Assembly: GCA_030838815.1 (NCBI GenBank)
Contig: JAUZEX010000359.1
Location: forward strand, 1-5,586
DNA length: 5,586 nucleotides
Reading direction: 5' to 3'
DNA from: Actinomycetota bacterium
Lineage (GTDB): Bacteria; Actinomycetota; Acidimicrobiia; IMCC26256; BP-133
A program made the translations under genes and the position numbers. Each line of letters begins with the position of its first letter. Position 1 is the stretch's first letter. Of the stretch, positions 1-4,685 are shown one piece after another. The notes beneath the pieces are model-generated. The model saw nothing but the letters and a program-made list of their open reading frames with translations. It did no database searches and was not told the origin of the DNA.

Positions 1-471
1 GTTGGCCTCGGCGCAGCCGACGTTGATGTCGAGCTTGGGCAGCAGACCACCCAGCGACAGCGCACCGCCGCCGAGGAGGTTGCCGACCACTGGCAGGTTC
101 AGGCCCTGGGTGGTGCCACTGAGCAGACCGGTGACCTGTCCAACCTGCGGCAGGGCACAAGCCTTGTTGACGGACGCCGAGTCGTTGAACCGGGCGATGG
201 CCTGAGAGGCCGGGACGAGCAGGGTACCGAGGCCCGTGGCCTCAGCGTTGACCTGCTTGGTAACAGCGTCGAGGGTGCTGTTGACGTCGGCGGCCCCGAA
301 AGACACGTGGCGGCCGAGGAGGTCGAGGTCGACCACCTGGCTGCTGGCCGAAGCACCGTACTGGTCTGTAACCGTGGTGGTGTCAGCGTGGGCCACGCCG
401 GCAGGCGCGATGAGCGCTGCCGCGAGCAGGGCCGCCCCGCCTCCAACCCCCATTCTGCGAAGCTTGCGCAT
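1..471 (-). CDS. Secreted protein of unknown function (partial, 3' end outside window)
   Basis: This reading frame is open from an ATG at 471 to the window edge (157 codons, no stop). The N-terminus is a classic Sec signal peptide: MRKLRRM (basic), a Gly/Ala/Leu hydrophobic core, then GVAHA followed by DTTT, with likely cleavage after Ala29. The mature part is Ser/Ala/Thr/Val/Leu/Gly-rich, has no further obvious membrane segment, and contains two cysteines (Cys105, Cys153) that could form a disulfide outside the cell. The start is supported by AGGAG placed ideally upstream. I do not recognise the family; an exported surface or cell-envelope protein is the limit of what can be said. About 27 of 157 codons end in A or T by hand count, far more than in the pilus genes beside it. 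It lies downstream of the pilus operon on the same strand, 142 bp away and with its own ribosome binding site, so it is probably a separate unit. An adhesin role next to pilus genes would be speculation. Confidence 0.8.
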   Translation of the reverse strand, partial: MRKLRRMGVGGGAALLAAALIAPAGVAHADTTTVTDQYGASASSQVVDLDLLGRHVSFGAADVNSTLDAVTKQVNAEATGLGTLLVPASQAIARFNDSASVNKACALPQVGQVTGLLSGTTQGLNLPVVGNLLGGGALSLGGLLPKLDINVGCAEAN

Positions 472-472
472 C

Positions 473-488
473 GTTCTCCTGTTCTCCT
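473..488 (-). promoter_or_regulatory. Duplicated Shine-Dalgarno of the secreted-protein gene
   Basis: Read on the minus strand, two perfect copies of AGGAGAAC stand back to back, followed by one G and the ATG at 471. The proximal AGGAG is at a normal distance from the start codon, and the second copy lies 8 nt further upstream. This fixes the start at 471 rather than the internal ATG at 453. It suggests efficient translation, although the effect of the second copy is inferred. Confidence 0.7.
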
Positions 489-494
489 TCTCAA

Positions 495-509
495 TCCCGT
501 TAGCCGGGA
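495..509 (-). repeat. Small inverted repeat in the 5' leader of the secreted-protein gene
   Basis: TCCCG, a 5-nt loop and CGGGA form a possible 5-bp stem, just upstream of the duplicated ribosome binding site. No T-tract follows. It may be a leader hairpin or chance in GC-rich DNA. Confidence 0.2.
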
Positions 510-551
510 CCCGCTGGTTGATGCCGGTACATCGCGAGCCTCCGGCGCCAC

Positions 552-563
552 TGCGAGCTCGCA
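552..563. repeat. Perfect 12-bp palindrome TGCGAGCTCGCA
   Basis: A self-complementary 12-mer lies in the intergenic region between the pilus operon and the secreted-protein gene, about 80 bp upstream of the latter's start codon. A dimeric regulator site is possible. With no spacer it would make a poor RNA hairpin. No known operator is recognised. Confidence 0.3.
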
Positions 564-574
564 AGGTGTGTGTT

Positions 575-590
575 CGCTCTTGGGAGAGCG
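575..590 (-). terminator. Candidate terminator hairpin of the tad operon
   Basis: On the minus strand CGCTCT, loop CCCA and AGAGCG form a perfect 6-bp stem, starting 23 nt after the stop codon of the last pilus gene (stop at 614-616). No U-tract follows (the next bases are AACACACACC), so this would be an atypical intrinsic terminator, or a 3'-end stabilising hairpin of the kind common in high-GC actinobacteria. Position and perfect pairing are the only evidence. Confidence 0.4.
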
Positions 591-613
591 GATTCCTGCC
601 CTCGCAGCCAGGA

Positions 614-985
614 TCAACCGGGACATTCCGGGTGAAGCTCGGCTCGGGCAGCTGCCCTGACCAGGCCTGACACGGGCTGGGAGAAGGGCAGAGTGACTGA
701 GACGTGGACGGTGACCGCCGGGCCGGCGCAATCGCAGCGCAGGAGGCGGGCGCCGTTGGCGGCCGCTGTCACAGAAGCAGTTCGCTCCGCGGCCCACGCG
801 GTCCTGCCCGCGGCGAGTTCCCCGGCCGCGGCCAGCGCGGCGGCGTCGGCCGCCGTCTGCGCCCGGGAGGCGGCCAGGACCCCGGTGGCCAACCGGCCGA
901 GCCCGGTGAGGAGGACAACGGTGACGGCCAGGAGACCGCAGAGGAGGATGCCGGCGCTGCCGGACTGCCGGGCCGGCCGGCTCAC
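614..985 (-). CDS. TadE-like small pilus-locus protein (Rv3654c type)
   Basis: This 123-residue protein starts at GTG 985, overlapping the tadE stop by 4 nt (GTGA), with GGTGGAG just upstream. A short N-terminal stretch (MSRPARQSGS) is followed by one transmembrane segment at about residues 11-38 and then the motif RAQTAADAAALAAAGELAAG (about 41-60). That motif is typical of the actinobacterial TadE-like protein that closes this locus (Rv3654c in M. tuberculosis). The C-terminal half is predicted outside the membrane, with a CDC pair (Cys84, Cys86) and a beta-like VTVHVSV stretch. It lacks the Glu at position +5 of a true prepilin; the N-terminal QSGSAG could still be a degenerate processing region. 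By position it is probably a minor pilin or assembly factor. The same frame continues upstream with Arg/Pro-rich sequence, but that part is the antisense-like shadow of tadE. Last gene of the operon. Confidence 0.85.
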   Translation of the reverse strand: MSRPARQSGSAGILLCGLLAVTVVLLTGLGRLATGVLAASRAQTAADAAALAAAGELAAGRTAWAAERTASVTAAANGARLLRCDCAGPAVTVHVSVTLPFSQPVSGLVRAAARAELHPECPG

Positions 986-1350
986 CGCTCCACCCGCATG
1001 GCGGCGTGGGCCACCAGCAGCGGGTCGGGCAGAAGCGGCCCGACGAGGGGGAGGGTGGTGAAGCTGCGGTAGGCGAGCGTCACGCGGATGGTCTCCCCGG
1101 CCGCCGGGCGGGAGTAGGGGCGGACGACGGCGCCGGGCAGTACGGCGGAGGCCGCCCGCTCGGCCCGGGCAGGATCGGGGTCGAGGCTGGCGGCCCGGGC
1201 GGCCTCCCGGGCCGCATCGACGAGGGCGAGGTCGTCGCGGCACACCAGGGCGGCCTGGATCAGCGTGAGGGCGAGCAGCAGGACGACGGGAAGGACGACG
1301 GCCAGTTCGGCCGTCGTCTGCCCGGCCTCGCGGCCGCGGCGGGACGTCAT
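982..1350 (-). CDS. tadE: TadE family pseudopilin (Rv3655c type)
   Basis: A 122-residue protein. The N-terminus MTSRRGREAG|QTTAEL is a class III prepilin signal: basic residues, Gly10 as the likely cleavage site, and Glu at +5 of the mature form (Glu15). It is followed by the hydrophobic helix AVVLPVVLLLALTLIQAAL (about 16-35). DAAREAARAAS (45-55) is the conserved TadE helix, and the C-terminal LLVAHAAMRVER also fits the family. TadE-like proteins are minor pilins or pseudopilins, processed by the prepilin peptidase and required for Flp fibre assembly. ATG 1350 overlaps the pilin stop by 4 nt (ATGA), and no good Shine-Dalgarno precedes it, so translation is probably coupled to the pilin gene. 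Its first mature residues QTTAE are identical to those of the pilin, including a shared 14-bp DNA stretch (1307-1320 and 1474-1487). Confidence 0.9.
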   Translation of the reverse strand: MTSRRGREAGQTTAELAVVLPVVLLLALTLIQAALVCRDDLALVDAAREAARAASLDPDPARAERAASAVLPGAVVRPYSRPAAGETIRVTLAYRSFTTLPLVGPLLPDPLLVAHAAMRVER

Positions 1351-1529
1351 CCGGCCGAGCCGAGGACCCGCTGGAGGACGGTGTCGAAGAGCCGTCCGAC
1401 CGCGTTCGAGTGGGTGGCCCAGGCGATGACCATCGTGGCCAGGGCGGCGGCGGCCAGGATCACCAGGGCGTACTCGGCCGTCGTCTGGCCGGCGGCGTTG
1501 CGGATCTGGGCGCGGTCGGGGAGAGGCAT
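1347..1529 (-). CDS. flp: Flp-type pilin, DUF4244 family (Rv3656c type)
   Basis: This 60-residue prepilin is the presumed major subunit of the Tad pilus. The leader MPLPDRAQIRNAAG (14 residues) ends in Gly, then the mature protein begins QTTAEYALVILAAAALATMV. Glu5-Tyr6 of the mature form (Glu19-Tyr20) is the signature pair of Flp pilins, and the hydrophobic helix spans about residues 20-38. The mature protein would be only 46 residues, which is normal for this class. The start ATG at 1529 has the best Shine-Dalgarno of the operon (AAGGAG, 8 nt upstream). The 52-bp gap before it is the only non-overlapping junction in the cluster, consistent with separate high-level translation of the major subunit. 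Processing by a TadV/CpaA-like peptidase is expected but that gene is not in the window. Confidence 0.87.
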   Translation of the reverse strand: MPLPDRAQIRNAAGQTTAEYALVILAAAALATMVIAWATHSNAVGRLFDTVLQRVLGSAG

Positions 1530-1537
1530 CGGATTGA

Positions 1538-1543
1538 CTCCTT
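1538..1543 (-). promoter_or_regulatory. Strong Shine-Dalgarno of the pilin gene
   Basis: AAGGAG on the minus strand with 8 nt to the pilin ATG. It is a near-perfect match to the anti-Shine-Dalgarno. The other genes inside the operon start in overlaps with much weaker sites, so this marks the pilin gene for independent initiation. Confidence 0.75.
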
Positions 1544-1579
1544 GTGTCTTGAGGCGTGTCTTGAGGCGTGTCTTGAGGC
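1544..1579. repeat. Three perfect 12-bp tandem repeats between tadC and the pilin gene
   Basis: Plus-strand unit GTGTCTTGAGGC is repeated exactly three times (1544-1555, 1556-1567, 1568-1579); on the coding strand it reads GCCTCAAGACAC. The array fills most of the 52-bp tadC-pilin gap, between the tadC stop (1582-1584) and the pilin Shine-Dalgarno (1538-1543). The unit is not self-complementary. It is much less GC-rich than its surroundings. Perfect identity points to a recent expansion by slippage, or to a repeated binding site. Confidence 0.9.
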
Positions 1580-1581
1580 GG

Positions 1582-2133
1582 TCAGTGGGTGAGCGTGGCC
1601 AGTACGACGGGCGCCACGGTGAGGAGCAGGAAGGCGGGCAGGATCAGGAACACGAGGGGGAAGAGGAGGCGGACGGGTACCGTCCGGGCCCGGGCCATCG
1701 CCCGGCGGCGTGACTGCGCCCTGGTCGAGGCGGCCACCCGCCCGAGCCCCGCCCCCACCGGTGCGCCGGACCGCTCCGATGCGCCCATCAGCGCCAGCAC
1801 CGACCGGATCGGCGGCGTCCGGGCCGCCTCGGCGTCGAGGACATCGGCCAGTGGCCGGCCGTCGCTGGCGGCGGCCATCACGGCGCGGAGTCGCCCGCCG
1901 ACCGGCTCCGGGGCGAAGCGCGCCGCCAATTCAAGGGCGAGATACGGCGTGAGCCCCGCGGCCACCGCCACCGCCAGCAGATCGGCGGTGAGTGCGACGC
2001 CGTCCTCCCACCGCCCGGGCCGGAGGACCTGTCGGGAGGTGCGGCCGGGCCGGAGGATCTGTCCGGTGGTACGGCCGGGACGGCGGCCGGCCCCGAGGAC
2101 CGGCCCGGTGGCGCGGGGGACACGGCGGGTCAC
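1582..2133 (-). CDS. tadC: TadC-like type II secretion F-domain membrane protein (Rv3657c type)
   Basis: This 183-residue platform protein has a T2SSF fold. I choose GTG 2133 because it overlaps the tadB stop by 4 nt (GTGA), as at the other junctions; an in-frame GTG at 2163 would add 10 residues. Residues 1-42 are an Arg/Pro/Gly-rich, probably cytoplasmic leader containing two RPGR decapeptide repeats (18-27, 28-37) and a third RPGR at 38-41. The F domain runs from about 46 to 150: a hydrophobic helix (VALTADLLAVAVAAGLTPYL), then LADVLDAEA and the RSGAPVGAGLGRVAAS helix. A strong hydrophobic C-terminal segment (about 154-180, FPLVFLILPAFLLL) completes it. TadC is thought to pair with TadB as the inner-membrane platform coupling the ATPase to pilin extraction. 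It is short compared with proteobacterial TadC but normal for actinobacterial versions. Confidence 0.87.
   Translation of the reverse strand: MTRRVPRATGPVLGAGRRPGRTTGQILRPGRTSRQVLRPGRWEDGVALTADLLAVAVAAGLTPYLALELAARFAPEPVGGRLRAVMAAASDGRPLADVLDAEAARTPPIRSVLALMGASERSGAPVGAGLGRVAASTRAQSRRRAMARARTVPVRLLFPLVFLILPAFLLLTVAPVVLATLTH
2017..2076 (-). repeat. Two 30-bp tandem repeats within tadC (RPGR leader)
   Basis: Positions 2017-2046 and 2047-2076 match at 26 of 30 bases by hand comparison, and a decayed third copy begins at 2077. They are in frame with tadC and encode RPGRTSRQVL and RPGRTTGQIL, followed in the protein by another RPGR. A coding minisatellite that lengthens the basic N-terminal leader of TadC. 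Confidence 0.85.
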
Positions 2134-2816
2134 GGCTCGCACCGCACGATCCGGCGCATCCACAGGGCGGCCAGCGCTTCGAGGGCGACCCCGCTCAGAA
2201 GGCAGGCGCGGCCCGTGGAGGTGCCGACCAGGGTGGGCGCCACCCGCCGGTCGGCCAGGAGGGAGAGCCCGAGCGAGACGGCGGGGGCGGCGCCGACCAC
2301 GACCGCCGAGAGCCGGGCCTGGGCCGACAGAGCGGCGACCTCGCCCGCGGCGTCGTGGCGGTCGCGCAGGCCGCCGGCCAACCCCTCCAGCGCCGCCGCG
2401 GCCGGCCCGCCCGCCCCGGCGGTGACCTCCAGGGCGGCGGCGACCGCTGCCACCGCTGGGAGCGGACGCGCTTCGGCCCAGGCCGCCAACGCCGGCCCGA
2501 GCCCCCCGTCCCCGGCGTGATCAATCACGTGACCGAGATCGAGCGACAACGCCAGGGGAAGATCCGAGCCGGCGGCGGCATCGGCCAGCGCCGCGAGCGT
2601 CCCCGCCCCTGCCCGCAGACCGCCCGCCACACGATCGAGCACGTCGGGCAGAGCGGCGACGAGGCCGGCATCCCGCCGCCGGCGGCGAAACCCCTCCCGC
2701 GCCCGCCTGATCATCCGAAAAGCCGTCATCCCGCCCGACGGGGACTCGAACGCGACGACGTCCGGGAGGCGGGAAATCAGGCCGGAGGGCCGGACCCGGA
2801 GCCTGGAGACGCTCAT
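2130..2816 (-). CDS. tadB: TadB-like type II secretion F-domain membrane protein (Rv3658c type)
   Basis: This 228-residue protein starts at ATG 2816, overlapping the cpaF stop by 4 nt (ATGA). The same frame stays open far upstream, but that sequence is antisense-like Pro/Arg-rich shadow of cpaF. After a basic N-terminus (RRAREGFRRRRRDAG, about 38-51) comes the F-domain helix LVAALPDVLDRVAGGLRAGA (52-71), and later GGPAAAALEGLAGGLRDRHDAAGEVAALSAQARLS (about 136-170), the typical TadB central motif. Two hydrophobic segments follow (about 170-187 and 204-219). TadB forms the inner-membrane platform with TadC and engages the CpaF ATPase. Many TadB proteins are nearer 260-320 residues and begin with one or two transmembrane helices; here residues 1-37 show no clear helix, so this is a short version lacking the N-terminal membrane segment. 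An ATG at codon 30 is a less likely alternative start. Confidence 0.85.
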   Translation of the reverse strand: MSVSRLRVRPSGLISRLPDVVAFESPSGGMTAFRMIRRAREGFRRRRRDAGLVAALPDVLDRVAGGLRAGAGTLAALADAAAGSDLPLALSLDLGHVIDHAGDGGLGPALAAWAEARPLPAVAAVAAALEVTAGAGGPAAAALEGLAGGLRDRHDAAGEVAALSAQARLSAVVVGAAPAVSLGLSLLADRRVAPTLVGTSTGRACLLSGVALEALAALWMRRIVRCEP

Positions 2817-3844
2817 CCTGGCCGACCAGCATCGAACGGAGCTCTGTCGGCGAGCCGGGGAGGCCGGGCGGGAAGACCGCATTCGGAGCCGGCCGGATAG
2901 AGGGGGCGGAGGCCGGTGGGGCCGGACAGCTCGGCGATGCCCTCGATCGCCCGCCGGCCCCCCGGGTGCCGGACGACGTGCACGACGGCGTCGATCGAAG
3001 AGTGGATCTGGGCTCGGATGGCATCGACCGGGAGCCCGACCCCGGCCAGCAGGACCAGGCTTTCGAGGCGGGCCAGGGTGTCGCCCGGCCCGTTGGCGTG
3101 GATGGTGCAGAGCGAGCCGCAGTGCCCGGTGTTGAGCGCCTGGAGAAGATCGAACGCCTCGCCGCCCCGGACTTCGCCGATCACGAGCCGATCGGGCCGG
3201 AGCCGGAGAGCGGCCCGCACGAGCGCCCGGACTGGCACCGCTCCGGCGCCTTCGGCGTTGGCCGGCCGGGCCTCGAGCCGCACAACGTGGGGTTGGTCGA
3301 GGGCCAACTCGGCAGTCTCCTCGATCGTCACGATCCGCTCCCCTGGCTCCACCTCGCCGGCGAGGACGTTGAGGAGCGTCGTCTTCCCGGCGCCGGTGCC
3401 ACCCGAGAGGAGGAGGTTCCAGCCCGCCCGGACCGCCCAACGGAGGAGATCGACCCCGGCCGGCGCCAGGCCGAAATCCCCCAGTCGGCGCCGGGCGGTG
3501 CCGAAGCGTCGGATGGCCACGCACGTGCCGTCGACCGCCACCGGGGCGAGGACGGCGTGGAGCCGGGAACCGTCGGGCAGCCGGGCGTCGACCATCGGCG
3601 AGGCGCGGTCGAGCCGCAGGCCGAGCGGGGCGATGACCCGCTCCACCACGCGGCGGACGCCGCTTTCGTCGAGATCGACCGTGACGGGCTCGAGCCGCCC
3701 CGCCCGCTCCACGAAGGCCCGCCCGCCCCCGTTGAGGAGGATCTCCGACACGTCCGGATCGGCCAGCAGCGCTTCGAGCCCGCCGGCGCCGAGCATTGGG
3801 CTCACACGGCCCGCCCCTGCCTCCGGCCCGCCCCAGCCGCTCAC
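2813..3844 (-). CDS. cpaF: CpaF/TadA family secretion ATPase (Rv3659c type)
   Basis: The hexameric ATPase that powers pilin assembly at the cytoplasmic face of the membrane. The chosen start is GTG 3844 (343 residues), which overlaps the tadZ stop by 4 nt (GTGA) and has GGGGGA upstream; GTG 3853 and ATG 3796 are alternatives. The N-terminal domain contains LLADPDVSEILLNGGGRAFVER (about 27-48), the usual CpaF N-terminal signature. Walker A is SGGTGAGKTTLL (147-158), the Asp box is RIVTIEETAEL (170-180), Walker B is DRLVIGEVRGGEA (218-230), and the His box is NTGHCGSLCTIHAN (238-251). All catalytic motifs are intact. It belongs to the actinobacterial pilus/secretion-neighbourhood ATPase group rather than to the DNA helicases sometimes annotated beside it. 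Gene order between tadZ and tadB supports the assignment. Confidence 0.95.
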   Translation of the reverse strand: MSGWGGPEAGAGRVSPMLGAGGLEALLADPDVSEILLNGGGRAFVERAGRLEPVTVDLDESGVRRVVERVIAPLGLRLDRASPMVDARLPDGSRLHAVLAPVAVDGTCVAIRRFGTARRRLGDFGLAPAGVDLLRWAVRAGWNLLLSGGTGAGKTTLLNVLAGEVEPGERIVTIEETAELALDQPHVVRLEARPANAEGAGAVPVRALVRAALRLRPDRLVIGEVRGGEAFDLLQALNTGHCGSLCTIHANGPGDTLARLESLVLLAGVGLPVDAIRAQIHSSIDAVVHVVRHPGGRRAIEGIAELSGPTGLRPLYPAGSECGLPARPPRLADRAPFDAGRPG

Positions 3845-4539
3845 GCCGCCCACATCCCCCGGGCGTCGGCCAGGCCGGCCAGCAGGGTGGCGGCCGGGGA
3901 CGCCAGCGGCGCCGGCAGCCGGTCGCGCAGGACGCCGGCGTCGATCGCCCGGGCGATATCGGCCCGCACCGGGAACCGGGCGACGACGGGCAGGCCAAGT
4001 ACGGCGGCGACGTCACCGGCATCGAGCGCCCGACCCGGCTCCTCCACCAGGATCGCCCCGGAGGAAGGGCGGAGCCGGGAATCGGCCACCGCCCGGTGGA
4101 GGGCCAGATAGCAGGGCCGGATCACGATCAGGGCGGTGTCGGCCACCTCCACCGCCGCCCGGGCGGCCGGGCTCGGACCGGCGCCGGAATCGAGGACGGT
4201 CAGGCCGCCGTCCCGCAGCGCCACCCCCAGCGCCGCGCCGGCTTCGGGGGCGGCGGCCGGCGCGTCGTCGCCGAGCGGGAGGAGGGACATGCGGGGGCCG
4301 ATGGGCACGGTCATGGCGTCGAGCCATTCCGTCGGGGCCGAGGCACCCGCCGCCAGCCACGCCGCCAGCCCACGGCCGGGAACAGCAGTTGATAGAGGCG
4401 GGAGGCCGAGGATGGCCGGTTGATCGCCGCCGAGGTCGGCGAGGCGGGCCTCGGACCGCTCGGCGGCCACGAGGGCCAACGAGGCGGCGACCACGGACAT
4501 GCCGGAGCCGCCCTTCGGCGACCAGAGAGCGATGAGCAC
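3841..4539 (-). CDS. tadZ: TadZ/CpaE-like MinD-family protein (Ssd, Rv3660c type)
   Basis: A 232-residue ParA/MinD-superfamily protein and first gene of the operon. The N-terminus LIALWSPKGGSGMSVVAASLA carries a deviant Walker A motif: the signature Lys (Lys9) is present, but the usual P-loop Lys is Met14. Switch-like LADLGGDQPAILGL (33-46, Asp35) and Walker B-like LTVLDSGAG (113-121, Asp117) follow, then ALIVIRPCYLAL (136-147). TadZ/CpaE proteins place the pilus machine at its cellular site. In M. tuberculosis the homologue at this position is called Ssd, reported as septum-site-determining-like. The start is GTG 4539, with GAAGGGGG upstream. The operon promoter should lie in the 146-bp divergent gap to the hydrolase gene. 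ATP hydrolysis is doubtful given Met14, though nucleotide binding or a structural role remains possible. Confidence 0.88.
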   Translation of the reverse strand: MLIALWSPKGGSGMSVVAASLALVAAERSEARLADLGGDQPAILGLPPLSTAVPGRGLAAWLAAGASAPTEWLDAMTVPIGPRMSLLPLGDDAPAAAPEAGAALGVALRDGGLTVLDSGAGPSPAARAAVEVADTALIVIRPCYLALHRAVADSRLRPSSGAILVEEPGRALDAGDVAAVLGLPVVARFPVRADIARAIDAGVLRDRLPAPLASPAATLLAGLADARGMWAA

Positions 4540-4560
4540 GGGACGGCCCCCTTCGAGTAG

Positions 4561-4582
4561 CGCGCCGTCCGGGGGACGCGCG
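4561..4582 (-). repeat. GC-rich hairpin in the tad operon leader
   Basis: CGTCC, loop GGG and GGACG (4566-4578) pair perfectly. After skipping base 4565, four further pairs extend the stem to 4561-4582. It would sit in the 5' leader about 20 nt upstream of the tadZ start and just before its ribosome binding site. It could modulate translation or be chance in a GC-rich gap. Confidence 0.3.
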
Positions 4583-4616
4583 GCGCAGTTGCTGGAAGGG
4601 GGAAGAGCCGGTGGGC

Positions 4617-4646
4617 ACCGTACCTACGGCGTTCACGGGGCCGCAA
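4617..4646 (-). promoter_or_regulatory. Candidate sigma70-type promoter of the tad operon
   Basis: On the minus strand TTGCGG (4641-4646) is followed after 18 bp by TACGGT (4617-4622), a fair actinobacterial -35/-10 pair. Transcription would begin near 4610 and give a leader of about 70 nt before the tadZ GTG at 4539. Chosen by eye; no regulator site is recognised. Confidence 0.3.
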
Positions 4647-4668
4647 TCGAATAAGGCCTGAGGGCTCC

Positions 4669-4674
4669 TATGCT
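4669..4674 (+). promoter_or_regulatory. Candidate -10 element of the hydrolase gene
   Basis: TATGCT fits the TANNNT pattern. Transcription would begin about 5 nt before the ATG at 4686, leaving essentially no leader and no room for a Shine-Dalgarno. That agrees with the absence of one in front of this gene. No convincing -35 is seen. Confidence 0.25.
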
Positions 4675-4685
4675 GACGGACTTCT

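Noticed and set aside
307..660. Plus-strand frames over the intergenic region 472-613
   Set aside because: No ribosome binding site or recognisable product, and they overlap the better-supported minus-strand genes.
99..797. Minus-strand open frame crossing the intergenic region and the secreted-protein gene
   Set aside because: It is out of frame with both the signal-peptide protein and the TadE-like protein, has no ribosome binding site, and spans the hairpin region. A shadow frame.
2735..2755. tRNA T-arm-like sequence (GTTCGAGTCCCC on the minus strand) inside tadB
   Set aside because: The bases flanking the loop do not form the five-pair T-stem, no acceptor or anticodon arm is present, and it lies within a well-supported coding sequence.
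2817..4022. N-terminal extension of the tadB frame upstream of 2816
   Set aside because: The frame is open but gives Pro/Arg/Gly-rich sequence overlapping cpaF and tadZ on the same strand. The family start and the ATGA overlap lie at 2816.
2916..4535. Long plus-strand open frame (539 codons) across cpaF and tadZ
   Set aside because: The translation is Arg/Pro/Ser-rich low-complexity sequence. The opposite strand encodes clear CpaF and TadZ motifs, so this is an antisense shadow of high GC.
4670..4672. Upstream ATG in front of the hydrolase gene
   Set aside because: It is out of frame with the HAD motifs (16 nt before the real ATG), and its reading frame has unlikely codon use.
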